From contig JAICTW010000125.1 of NCBI GenBank assembly GCA_025936195.1, positions 1-7,099 on the forward strand: a stretch of DNA of 7,099 bases. Direction: 5' to 3'. Both the position numbers and the translations under genes were made by a program. Below are positions 1 through 6,484 of the stretch, piece after piece. The notes beneath the pieces are model-generated. The model ran no database searches. It saw only the letters and a program-made list of their open reading frames with translations, and was not told the DNA's origin. Positions within the stretch are counted from its first letter, which is position 1. The number at the start of each line of letters is the position of its first letter. This stretch comes from Flavisolibacter sp. Lineage in GTDB: Bacteria > Bacteroidota > Bacteroidia > Chitinophagales > Chitinophagaceae.

Positions 1-1155
1 AAACTGGAAGGGATGCTTGATGTAGTGATGAAAAAAGTAAAGGATTCCGGTAAGGGAACCGTTGTGTATTCGCAAAAAATAGATTCGCTTCATGTTTTCA
101 ATAAAGGCTTTCCGGGAAGAAGAGACCGCATGATACAGTTTTTATTTGATCTGGATTCTTTGCAGGATTCCATCAAAATAAAAGAATTGGATAGTGCTTA
201 TGCAAAGCGGTTGGACGAACAAAATCTTGACATTCCCTTTCAGATAAGCCGTGTGCAATCCAGCTCTGCTCCAAACAAACCTGCTTTCAATGAAATTACA
301 ATCGGTTTTCAAAATCCTATTACCTATCGCTTGAATATTGGAGACACCGATGCTTTCATTGTAAAACGCATTCTTGCTCCCATTATCTTTTCTTTGTTTT
401 TAGTGGCGTTTACAGTGCTGTCATTTACGCTGTTGTACCGGAATCTTTTACGGCAACGCAAACTGGCCACTATAAAAAATGAATTCATCAGCAACATCAC
501 CCACGAATTAAAAACGCCTATTGCAACTGTTAGTGTGGCTATTGAAGCCCTGCGCAGTTTCAATGCCAATCTGAACCCTGAACGCACCAAAGAATACCTT
601 GATATTTCTTCCAACGAGCTGCAACGTCTTTCATTGTTAGTGGATAAAGTGCTCAAGCTTTCCATGTTTGAAAAGAAAGAAATTGATCTGCAATACGAGG
701 AACTGGACATGAAGGATCTGGTGCAGGAAGTTACTTCTTCACTGCGTCTTCAATTTGAAAAACATCATGCACAATTAAACATAAGCACCGAAGGCAGTAC
801 TATGCTCGAAGCCGACCGGCTGCACATGGTCAGTGTTATTTTTAATTTGTTGGACAATGCTTTAAAATACAGTTCCGATGCGCCGAAGATTGATATCATT
901 ATAAAAGGTGAGAATAACAAATTGAATCTGGTCATCAAAGATTCCGGCATTGGAATTCCGCAGGAATATCAGGATAAAATCTTTGAAAAATTCTTCCGTG
1001 TGCCCACAGGCAATTTGCACAATGCAAAAGGATATGGATTGGGATTGAGTTATGTGGCGCATGTCATTAACCGGCATAATGGAAGTATTAACGTGGAGTC
1101 TATTCCGGGTGACGGAAGCAAGTTTGTGATCAGCCTTCCAAAATATAAATCCTGA
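1..1155 (+). CDS. Sensor histidine kinase of a two-component system (5' end outside the window)
   Basis: This is the C-terminal part of a membrane sensor kinase that autophosphorylates on histidine and passes the phosphate to a response regulator, almost certainly the one encoded next. The frame is open back to base 1, so the ATG at 13 is probably internal and the first membrane segment is lost. Numbering from that ATG: residues 1-117 are the remaining extracytoplasmic sensor part with no recognisable domain; about 118-142 is a membrane helix; about 154-219 is the HisKA dimerisation domain with the H-box NITHELKTP and phospho-acceptor H164; about 262-377 is the HATPase domain with N-box NLLDNALKY (278-286), G1 box DSGIGI (310-315), F-box FEKFF (324-328) and G2 box GYGLGL (340-345). 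All catalytic boxes look intact, so an active kinase is expected. The signal it senses cannot be read from the sequence. Confidence 0.95.
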   Translation, partial: KLEGMLDVVMKKVKDSGKGTVVYSQKIDSLHVFNKGFPGRRDRMIQFLFDLDSLQDSIKIKELDSAYAKRLDEQNLDIPFQISRVQSSSAPNKPAFNEITIGFQNPITYRLNIGDTDAFIVKRILAPIIFSLFLVAFTVLSFTLLYRNLLRQRKLATIKNEFISNITHELKTPIATVSVAIEALRSFNANLNPERTKEYLDISSNELQRLSLLVDKVLKLSMFEKKEIDLQYEELDMKDLVQEVTSSLRLQFEKHHAQLNISTEGSTMLEADRLHMVSVIFNLLDNALKYSSDAPKIDIIIKGENNKLNLVIKDSGIGIPQEYQDKIFEKFFRVPTGNLHNAKGYGLGLSYVAHVINRHNGSINVESIPGDGSKFVISLPKYKS

Positions 1156-1186
1156 AATGGGTGTACATTTCCATCAAATTTGATCC

Positions 1187-1870
1187 ATGAAGAAAGCAAA
1201 GGTGCTTTATGTAGAAGATGAAGTGTTCCTCGCAAAAATTGTAAGTGAAACTTTGCAGAGCCGTGGCTATGATGTGGTGTTGGAAGGTGATGGCGGTAAA
1301 GCTTTTGATCTGTTTATAAAGGAAAAACCTGACGTGTGTGTGCTCGACATCATGCTTCCCAATAAAGACGGATTTGCCATTGCCGATGAAATAAGAAACC
1401 GGGACACACAAGTTCCCATAATTTTTTTGAGCGCCAAATCGCAAACCAGCGATGTAGTGAATGGATTTAAAACCGGCGCCAATGATTATATCCGTAAACC
1501 CTTCAGCATTGAAGAACTAATTGTTCGCATAGAAAATGTTTTAAAACATAAAACTATTGCGCCAGAGGAAACAGAAGAGGTTCAGATTGGTGAATATACT
1601 TTCAATACAAAACGTCAATCCTTACATCATCCTTCCGAACAACGCAAGCTTTCTTACCGCGAAAGTGAACTGCTGAAATTATTGTACGAGAACCGCGATA
1701 AAATTGTTGAACGCAGTGAAATCCTTACATTGCTTTGGGGAAGTGATTCTTTCTTCAACAGCCGCAACTTAGATGTGTACATCACCAAACTTCGCGGCTA
1801 TTTAAAACACGATCCTTCTATTGAGATCATCACCATCAAAGGCATTGGCTACCGCTTTGTAATGGCATAG
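1187..1870 (+). CDS. OmpR/PhoB-family DNA-binding response regulator
   Basis: This 227-residue cytoplasmic transcription regulator is the expected partner of the kinase encoded 31 bases upstream. The receiver domain spans about residues 4-120. It carries the acidic pocket E10-D11, phospho-acceptor D54 (in VLDIMLP), the switch residue S82 (in LSAKS) and the conserved K104-P105 pair (in YIRKPF). A short linker at 121-130 leads to a winged-helix DNA-binding domain at about 131-226, with the family features LSYRESELLKLL, a recognition-helix region around NSRNLDVYITKLR, and the C-terminal hairpin IKGIGYRF. The length is normal for the family. The ATG at 1187 is chosen because the receiver's first strand (KVLYVEDE) begins directly after it; no Shine-Dalgarno is seen, as is usual in Bacteroidota. 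Kinase-first order and tight spacing support co-transcription. The genes it controls are unknown; the downstream envelope gene is an obvious candidate. Confidence 0.96.
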   Translation: MKKAKVLYVEDEVFLAKIVSETLQSRGYDVVLEGDGGKAFDLFIKEKPDVCVLDIMLPNKDGFAIADEIRNRDTQVPIIFLSAKSQTSDVVNGFKTGANDYIRKPFSIEELIVRIENVLKHKTIAPEETEEVQIGEYTFNTKRQSLHHPSEQRKLSYRESELLKLLYENRDKIVERSEILTLLWGSDSFFNSRNLDVYITKLRGYLKHDPSIEIITIKGIGYRFVMA

Positions 1871-1889
1871 GTTTTATACCTTATGCCGA

Positions 1890-3575
1890 ATGGCTGAAAA
1901 GGCATGGTTTCGACGTTACAAAAAGACTTTGATCATTGCGGGATCTGTTTTGGGAGCCTTATTTATTCTGCTGCTCGTTTTTGTCAACAGCATTATCGAA
2001 CCCATTTTAAAAGACCGGATCCACACACTCATCATTCAGGGCTCGGATAGTTTGTACACCTACACGCTTGGTAAACTGAAAGCCAATTTTTACGGGGGAA
2101 ATGTTGAGGTGGAAAATCTACAGATACGGGTGGACAGCGGCCGTTATGAATACCTGCGAAAACACAATGCACTTCCTTCGCTTACCATGCAATTAAGCCT
2201 GGAAAGAGGACACCTGAAAGGCATTGAAATTTTTGATCTGCTGTTTGCACGAAAGATCAGAATTGACGAGATCATGTCGCGAAAGGCAGATATTGTTCTT
2301 TCACGTCATGTTCATCCAAATGATGTTACCGAAGATCACGTGCCCGTATGGAAAGCCATCCAGCCAAAGATCACCAGCATTTACGTGGGAAGAATTAAAT
2401 TGGATGGAATAAAGTTGTTGTACAAAAATGCAGATACTTCAGAAGCAGTAAAGCTTCAGTTTGACAGGTGCGATGCTTCTTTTGAGGATGTTTTAATTGA
2501 CAGCGCTGCAGCCAGCGATACAACAAGGATCGGATTCACTAAAGAAATTTCAATGAAGTTTAATGATCTGAAATACCGCACCGCCGATTCTGTTTACAAA
2601 ATGAAAGCAAAAGAAATTACTTATTCTTCAAGGGAAAGAATACTTGAAGTGGACAGTTTCAAGCTTCAGCCTACATTGGATATATCAGATTTTTACGAAG
2701 CTGCCAACCAGCAAACCACACTTTATCATATTGAATTTTCCAGGGTAAGGTTTGTGAATACAAGGCTGGACCATTTCATTCACAACAATATTATTGATGC
2801 AGATAGCGTGGTGTTTGAAAAACCCGAAGTAAAAATTTATGATGATAAAACATTGCCACCTGATTTTGAAAGTAAGATCGGCAAATATCCTCACCAACAA
2901 TTGCTGAAAGCTTCTTCTACAATCATGGTAAAAAATATTTCTTTTAAAAACGCCAGCCTCGAACTGACAGAAAAAGATGCGAAGACCAATCAGGAAGGAA
3001 CGATAACCATCAGCCATTTGGACTTCAGCGCCAATAATGTTACCAACGATTCAAAACTCATTAAAAAAAATCCGGTTTGTACCGCAGGATTTGACGGAGT
3101 CATTTTCAACAGCAGCCCGGTTTCGCTTTCATTGAAACTATATCTCGACTCAGCCAACGGTCGCTTTGATGCATCAGGCTCCGTAAAAAATGTTTCTGCT
3201 TCACAGCTAAACCAGGTAGCCGTTCCTTTGGCCAATGTGCAAATCAATTCCTGTACTATTCATGATCTTGAATTCAATATGAGTGGCGAAAACTATAGCG
3301 CTACCGGCAATGTGCGCATGTTGTACAATAATCTTTCCATCACACTTAGAAAAACAGATGAAGAAACTGGTGAGACCAAAACAAAAAAATTTCTTACCAA
3401 AATTCTCAACCGGTTTGTCATTTGGCCAGACAACCCGGGCTCTGACGGCGTTGAACGAACTTCTCAAAACAAAAGAGTGGCGCGGCTTACTACACAATCT
3501 TTCTTTGGTTTGATTTGGAAAACCATTTTTGCTGGCATGCAGGATGTGATGATGAAATCGGGGAGGTATGAGTGA
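1890..3575 (+). CDS. Membrane-anchored AsmA-like envelope protein (DUF748-like)
   Basis: This 561-residue protein has a short basic cytoplasmic start (RRYKK), one membrane helix at about residues 13-36, and a long extracytoplasmic part rich in predicted beta-strands. Patterns such as GNVEVENLQI, RIKLDGIKLLY and the C-terminal stretch 424-487 (FDASGSV, then pairs of short strands ending in GNVRMLYNNLSITLR) resemble the repeating strands of AsmA/DUF748 proteins. Those proteins form grooves or bridges implicated in phospholipid movement and outer-membrane maintenance. The assignment rests on architecture and strand pattern, not on a signature motif, so the exact family is uncertain. The gene starts 19 bases after the response-regulator stop, which suggests the same transcript and possibly an envelope-stress role; that link is inference. 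The last 25 residues form a hydrophobic, possibly amphipathic helix. Confidence 0.72.
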   Translation: MAEKAWFRRYKKTLIIAGSVLGALFILLLVFVNSIIEPILKDRIHTLIIQGSDSLYTYTLGKLKANFYGGNVEVENLQIRVDSGRYEYLRKHNALPSLTMQLSLERGHLKGIEIFDLLFARKIRIDEIMSRKADIVLSRHVHPNDVTEDHVPVWKAIQPKITSIYVGRIKLDGIKLLYKNADTSEAVKLQFDRCDASFEDVLIDSAAASDTTRIGFTKEISMKFNDLKYRTADSVYKMKAKEITYSSRERILEVDSFKLQPTLDISDFYEAANQQTTLYHIEFSRVRFVNTRLDHFIHNNIIDADSVVFEKPEVKIYDDKTLPPDFESKIGKYPHQQLLKASSTIMVKNISFKNASLELTEKDAKTNQEGTITISHLDFSANNVTNDSKLIKKNPVCTAGFDGVIFNSSPVSLSLKLYLDSANGRFDASGSVKNVSASQLNQVAVPLANVQINSCTIHDLEFNMSGENYSATGNVRMLYNNLSITLRKTDEETGETKTKKFLTKILNRFVIWPDNPGSDGVERTSQNKRVARLTTQSFFGLIWKTIFAGMQDVMMKSGRYE

Positions 3576-3579
3576 GGCC

Positions 3580-3738
3580 GTGAATTGTGAAACGTGAATT
3601 GAGAGTTCCTGACTTAGTAAATTCACAACAATAGCGAGATGCAATTGTTTCATTGTTCAATTGTCAATAGGTTACTATTTATCTCTCTCCTGTCTTTTTA
3701 TGATTGAATGAGTCATGAATTGACGATTGACGTTTCAC
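3580..3738. repeat. Degenerate heptamer repeats in the intergenic region before nagA
   Basis: The 184-base gap between the AsmA-like gene and nagA holds short AT-rich units that recur with a period of about seven. At the left end, GTGAATT GTGAAAC GTGAATT runs from 3580 to 3600. In the middle, CAATTG-type units lie at 3642-3663, with CAATTG twice and CATTG between. At the right end, TGAATTGACGATTGACG lies at 3716-3732. TGAATTG occurs three times on this strand (3581, 3595 and 3716). The outer parts are also inverted: GTGAAACGT (3587-3595) is the exact reverse complement of ACGTTTCAC (3730-3738). No reading frame of interest is present. The region could be a decayed intergenic repeat element; a function is not shown. 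Confidence 0.45.
3652..3680 (+). promoter_or_regulatory. Weak candidate promoter for nagA
   Basis: ATTG at 3652-3655 is followed 17 bases later by TACTATTT at 3673-3680. This loosely resembles the Bacteroidota -33 (TTTG) and -7 (TAnnTTTG) elements and lies about 80 bases before the nagA ATG. The match is partial and sits inside the repeat-containing region, so it is only a suggestion. Confidence 0.2.
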
Positions 3739-3759
3739 CTCTTTCTTTAGCTTTACAGC

Positions 3760-4857
3760 ATGCAAATTGTTTCAGCCGAAAAAATTTTTACAGGTACTGA
3801 ATGGTTAGCCAATCATGCTGTGGTTATAAAAGAGGGAAAGATTGATGGTATTATTGCAGGAACAGAAGTTTCTTCATCAGCAAATCACAAACATTTTGAT
3901 GATTGCTTTATTGCTCCAGCTTTTATTGATGCACAGGTGTATGGCGCCGCCAAAAAACTGCTGGCCGTTTATCCCGAGGCTGCAACCTTGCAGTTGATGT
4001 ATGGAGAATTTATTCGTGAGGGCACTTGTTTATTCGTTCCAACTTTGGCTACCAATACCATTGAGATTTTTAAAAAGTCAATTGATGCAGTAAGAGATTA
4101 TTGGAACAAAGGCGGCAAAGGTGTTTACGGTTTGCATTTGGAAGGTCCCTGGCTGAATGAGATCAAAAGAGGCGCTCATATAAAAGAGTTGATCCATTCT
4201 CCGTCAATTGAAGAAGCAAAAGATCTTTTGGAATACGGAAAGGGAGTGATCAAGATGATCACCATTGCTCCCGAAGTTTGCAGCGATGAAGTCATTGACC
4301 TGATTCTTTCGCACCATATTGTTATTTCTGCAGGACATAGCAATGCCAGCTATGATGAAGCCATCAATGGATTTGGAAAAGGCATTACCGCTGTTACGCA
4401 TTTATACAATGCCATGAGTGGTTTGCTACATCGTCAGCCCGGATTGGTGGGAGCAACCTTCAATCATTCCAAAGCGAGATCGAGCATTATTCCCGACGGC
4501 CACCATGTGGATTATGCTGCTGTTTCCATTGCCAAAAAAATCATGAACGAACGTTTATTTGCCATTACGGATGCTGTTACAGAAACCAATATTGGTGCCT
4601 ATCAGCATCAATTAGCGGGTGATAAATACGAATGTAACGGAGTGCTCAGTGGTTCTGCGTTGAGCATGCACAAAGCATTTAAAAATTTAGTGCAACATGC
4701 AGGTGTTGAAATGGAAGAAGCCTTGCGCATGTGCAGCTTGTATCCTGCCGAAGTATTGCGTTGCGATGATCAATATGGAAAAATCGTCCCGCAAGCTGCA
4801 GGACAATTGCTTGTACTGAATAAGCAATTAGAAATAGTGGAAGTGATTACCTCATAA
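3760..4857 (+). CDS. nagA: N-acetylglucosamine-6-phosphate deacetylase
   Basis: This enzyme removes the acetyl group from GlcNAc-6-phosphate to give glucosamine-6-phosphate and acetate, a cytoplasmic step in the use of chitin-derived or recycled cell-wall amino sugars. The 365-residue length is close to that of the family (E. coli NagA is about 380). Visible motifs of the amidohydrolase (TIM-barrel) fold are GLHLEGPW with metal ligand E128, AGHSN with H193, THLYNAM with H214 and N217, HRQPG with R225, PDGHHV with H249, and ITDA with the catalytic aspartate D271. The early HxH pair of two-metal amidohydrolases is replaced by Q59-V-Y61, comparable to QxN in the E. coli enzyme, which suggests a single-metal form. 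No nagB, sugar transporter or chitinase gene lies beside it, so it appears to stand alone. Its last 11 bases overlap the end of the opposing small membrane-protein gene. Confidence 0.93.
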   Translation: MQIVSAEKIFTGTEWLANHAVVIKEGKIDGIIAGTEVSSSANHKHFDDCFIAPAFIDAQVYGAAKKLLAVYPEAATLQLMYGEFIREGTCLFVPTLATNTIEIFKKSIDAVRDYWNKGGKGVYGLHLEGPWLNEIKRGAHIKELIHSPSIEEAKDLLEYGKGVIKMITIAPEVCSDEVIDLILSHHIVISAGHSNASYDEAINGFGKGITAVTHLYNAMSGLLHRQPGLVGATFNHSKARSSIIPDGHHVDYAAVSIAKKIMNERLFAITDAVTETNIGAYQHQLAGDKYECNGVLSGSALSMHKAFKNLVQHAGVEMEEALRMCSLYPAEVLRCDDQYGKIVPQAAGQLLVLNKQLEIVEVITS

Positions 4858-5176
4858 AAGGCCGGACGGAATAGTTCTCTTTTTTTCTTTTGGCATATTG
4901 AATGAACCACATAATGGTAAATGTGGGTATGAAATCAACGCCGGGAATTAGTTCTTCAATGAAAGAAAAAATTCCTCCCAAAAAACCTTTACTGAATCCA
5001 AACATTCTCCAGAAAATAAGAGCGGAGATTGGTGCCCAGATCAGCTCACCCAAAACAGGAATAACGATCACAGCACTACCAATAAGATCCATCAAAATGC
5101 ACAGAGGCAATGAAGGCAAAGGCTTTTGCTTAACAGGATAGTACTTTGTGTTCCCTTTGAAAAGAAGTTTTTTCAA
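4847..5176 (-). CDS. Small conserved-looking integral membrane protein, start uncertain
   Basis: With the TTG at 5176 as start this is a 109-residue protein. A basic N-terminus (KKLLFKGNTKYYPVKQKPLP) is followed by hydrophobic segments at about 22-40, 46-60, 64-78 and 82-95 and a basic tail (YAKRKKE). Inner-membrane location is likely. The motifs LGELIWAPISALIF and FIEELIPGVDFIPTFTIMW look like coding sequence under selection: membrane helices with fixed Pro, Gly and acidic residues. I do not recognise a named family and assign no function. The frame stays open upstream to 5398, but that extension would run into the divergent DUF72 gene and reads unlike a natural protein (several Cys, no ATG). 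A second frame starting with ATG at 5250 ends exactly across this TTG, so either a frameshift or coupled translation is possible. The 3' end overlaps that of nagA by 11 bases. Confidence 0.7.
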   Translation of the reverse strand: MKKLLFKGNTKYYPVKQKPLPSLPLCILMDLIGSAVIVIPVLGELIWAPISALIFWRMFGFSKGFLGGIFSFIEELIPGVDFIPTFTIMWFIQYAKRKKENYSVRPFMR

Positions 5177-5274
5177 TTGTTCAAAAACGCCGCGGTTTTT
5201 TCCGCAACATAAGTATTGACGACAGCCTTTTCCAAACCGTTGTATGGCATGTTTCTTTAGGATTTTATTTTGAA

Positions 5275-6015
5275 ATGAAGAAGAGCATTCATATCGGCAC
5301 TTCGGGCTGGAGCTATAAACACTGGAAGGAAATTTTCTACCCTCCCAAATTAAAGCCTGCAGAATGGATTGCGTTTTATTCAGAACATTTCGATACAACC
5401 GAGATCAACAGAAGCTTTTACAGGTTGCCCACGCAGGAAACAGTAATTGAGTGGACGAAGAAAGTGCCGAAGGATTTTTTGTTCTGTCCAAAGATGAGCC
5501 GTTATTTAACCCACATGAAAAAATTATCGGATCCGGAAGAGCCGCTGGAACGTTTCTTCAATGTATTTGAACCAATGCAAAAAATGATGGGACCAGTGTT
5601 GATACAGTTGCCCGCTTTACTAAAATTCAATTACGACAAAGCCGAACACTTATATCATTTGCTGAAAACCAGCTATAGGAAATATGAATTTGTAATGGAG
5701 GTAAGACACAATTCCTGGCTTGACGATGACAGCCTTACATTAATGACAAAGTATAATATTGGATTGGTGATCTCTCAATCAGGAGCACATTTTCCATATT
5801 CAGAAATGATCACCGCAAAAAATATTTACATCCGCTTTCACGGGCCACATGCTTTGTATGCTTCCTCTTACTCCGATGAAATGCTGAAGGATTTTGCCAA
5901 AAAATTTAAGAAGTGGGAAAAGGAAGGCCATGAGATCTGGGCCTTTTTCAACAACGATGTTAATGGTTATGCTATTGGAGATGCCAAACGGTTGATAGAG
6001 ATTGTTGGAAAATAA
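5275..6015 (+). CDS. DUF72 (YecE-like) family protein
   Basis: This 246-residue cytoplasmic protein belongs to the DUF72 family, a widespread TIM-barrel-like group whose biochemical role is not established. Family hallmarks are present in order: GTSGWSY (8-14), EINRSFYRLP (43-52), KMSRYLTH (73-80), GPVLIQLP (106-113), MEVRHNSW (141-148), YIRFHG (185-190) and FFNNDVNGYAIGDA (224-237). The set of polar and aromatic residues on these loops (W11, Y14, E43, R144, H145, H189, N226, N227) would line a pocket and appears intact. The ATG at 5275 is supported because IHIGTSGWSY, the first strand of the fold, follows at once. The gene is divergent from the small membrane-protein gene and ends in a stem-loop terminator that begins inside its stop codon. 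Confidence 0.93.
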   Translation: MKKSIHIGTSGWSYKHWKEIFYPPKLKPAEWIAFYSEHFDTTEINRSFYRLPTQETVIEWTKKVPKDFLFCPKMSRYLTHMKKLSDPEEPLERFFNVFEPMQKMMGPVLIQLPALLKFNYDKAEHLYHLLKTSYRKYEFVMEVRHNSWLDDDSLTLMTKYNIGLVISQSGAHFPYSEMITAKNIYIRFHGPHALYASSYSDEMLKDFAKKFKKWEKEGHEIWAFFNNDVNGYAIGDAKRLIEIVGK

Positions 6016-6042
6016 AAAGCAGCGGTAATATCGCTGCTTTTT
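6014..6042. terminator. Bidirectional stem-loop terminator
   Basis: AAAAAGCAGCG (6014-6024) pairs perfectly over 11 bases with CGCTGCTTTTT (6032-6042) around the seven-base loop GTAATAT. The GC-rich core is flanked by A5 on one side and T5 on the other, so it has a U-tract when read from either strand. It lies between the ends of two convergent genes, the DUF72 gene (+) and the acidic-protein gene (-), and can serve both. It overlaps the last two bases of the DUF72 stop codon. Confidence 0.9.
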
Positions 6043-6054
6043 ATAAAAGTGTTT

Positions 6055-6381
6055 TCAAAGGTCATCATCTTCATCGTCTTCATCATCATCCGCTTCAATC
6101 ACAAGATCATCTTCATCTATGTCCTCTTCGTCCAAGTCCTCTTCCAGTTCTACGTCATACTCTTCTTCATCGCCGCTTAGTTCATCTTCATCGCCTAAGA
6201 TCAGATCATCTTCCGTGTCTTCGTCATCGTCATCATCGTCGTCTTCATCAGGTAAGCTATAGTTGCCATTCACAGGGTGTGTATCAGGACTGGTAGATGG
6301 CCGTTCAATTAAAATACCATTGGTTGCGGCCACGTGTAATTGCTCATCCAATTCGTTTTGATCTTTCAATCCGTCTTGCAT
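6055..6381 (-). CDS. Small protein with an extremely acidic C-terminal tail, function unknown
   Basis: This 108-residue protein has a mixed, polar N-terminal part (about 1-44, with LDEQLHVAATNGILIERPS) and a tail of 64 residues of which 46 are Asp or Glu and none is Lys, Arg or His. The tail is broken only by short hydrophobic spots (LILG, YDVEL, LVIEA). It should be strongly negative, soluble and probably disordered. There is no signal peptide or membrane segment. Similar tails occur in chaperones, RNA polymerase delta-type factors and DNA-mimic proteins, but no homology to these can be claimed here. The ATG at 6381 is preferred over the TTG at 6396 because a GAAAGG Shine-Dalgarno sits seven bases before the ATG. 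The tail is encoded by GAT/GAC/GAA codon runs, so its length could vary by slippage. Its 3' end faces the bidirectional terminator. Confidence 0.8.
   Translation of the reverse strand: MQDGLKDQNELDEQLHVAATNGILIERPSTSPDTHPVNGNYSLPDEDDDDDDDEDTEDDLILGDEDELSGDEEEYDVELEEDLDEEDIDEDDLVIEADDDEDDEDDDL
6058..6249. repeat. Trinucleotide-rich low-complexity tract encoding the acidic tail
   Basis: On the + strand this stretch is almost wholly made of TCA, TCT, TCG, TCC and TTC units (for example TCATCATCTTCATCGTCTTC from 6062). On the coding - strand these are GAT, GAC, GAA and GAG codons. Synonymous codons are mixed, so it is not a pure microsatellite. This suggests selection for acidic residues, although the purest parts (for example 6223-6240) could still slip. 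Confidence 0.75.
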
Positions 6382-6388
6382 AATAGCG

Positions 6389-6394
6389 CCTTTC
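6389..6394 (-). promoter_or_regulatory. Shine-Dalgarno that decides the acidic-protein start
   Basis: On the - strand GAAAGG ends seven bases before the ATG at 6381. Clear Shine-Dalgarno sequences are absent before the other starts checked in this window (for example the response regulator), so this one stands out. It overlaps the alternative TTG start at 6396 and argues against it. Confidence 0.55.
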
Positions 6395-6420
6395 AACTAT
6401 ATGCTAAAAAAGGCGTGCCA

Positions 6421-6448
6421 AAAAATTATCCGAATTAAAAACTACAAA
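6421..6448 (-). promoter_or_regulatory. Candidate Bacteroidota-type promoter of the acidic-protein gene
   Basis: On the - strand TTTG (6448-6445) is followed after 16 bases by TAATTTTT (6428-6421). This is a fair match to the -33 TTTG and -7 TAnnTTTG elements used by the primary sigma factor in this phylum. It lies 39 bases before the preferred ATG, which leaves a short leader holding the Shine-Dalgarno. It would give this gene its own promoter, separate from the CYTH gene upstream. Confidence 0.4.
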
Positions 6449-6484
6449 TTCAATCGCTTATACTTAACAGTAAAAATTACCGGC

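Noticed and set aside
1173..1184. Perfect 12-base palindrome ATCAAATTTGAT just before the response-regulator start, a possible autoregulatory operator.
   Set aside because: One or two such palindromes are expected by chance in 7 kb of AT-rich DNA, and it lies inside an apparent operon with no second copy or promoter nearby.
3207..3653. 148-residue - strand frame across the end of the AsmA-like gene and the intergenic repeats.
   Set aside because: Most of it is antisense to coding sequence and it shows no recognisable protein features.
3641..3664. Hairpin between the two CAATTG hexamers as a terminator for the AsmA-like gene.
   Set aside because: The stem is only six AT-rich pairs with a ten-base loop and no following T-run; CAATTG is itself palindromic, so the pairing is trivial.
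4902..5141. 79-residue + strand frame between nagA and the DUF72 gene.
   Set aside because: It is antisense to the hydrophobic membrane protein, whose - strand translation is far more protein-like.
5192..5205. GCGG-T6-CCGC hairpin in front of the DUF72 gene.
   Set aside because: The stem is only four base pairs, too short to call as a regulatory structure or terminator.
5177..5398. Upstream extension of the small membrane protein's frame to a TTG at 5398 (183 residues).
   Set aside because: It would overlap the divergent DUF72 gene by 124 bases, has no ATG, and its residues (many Cys, Ser and basic residues) look like an antisense shadow.
6382..6396. TTG at 6396 as start of the acidic protein.
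   Set aside because: The GAAAGG Shine-Dalgarno lies between it and the ATG at 6381 and can only serve the ATG.
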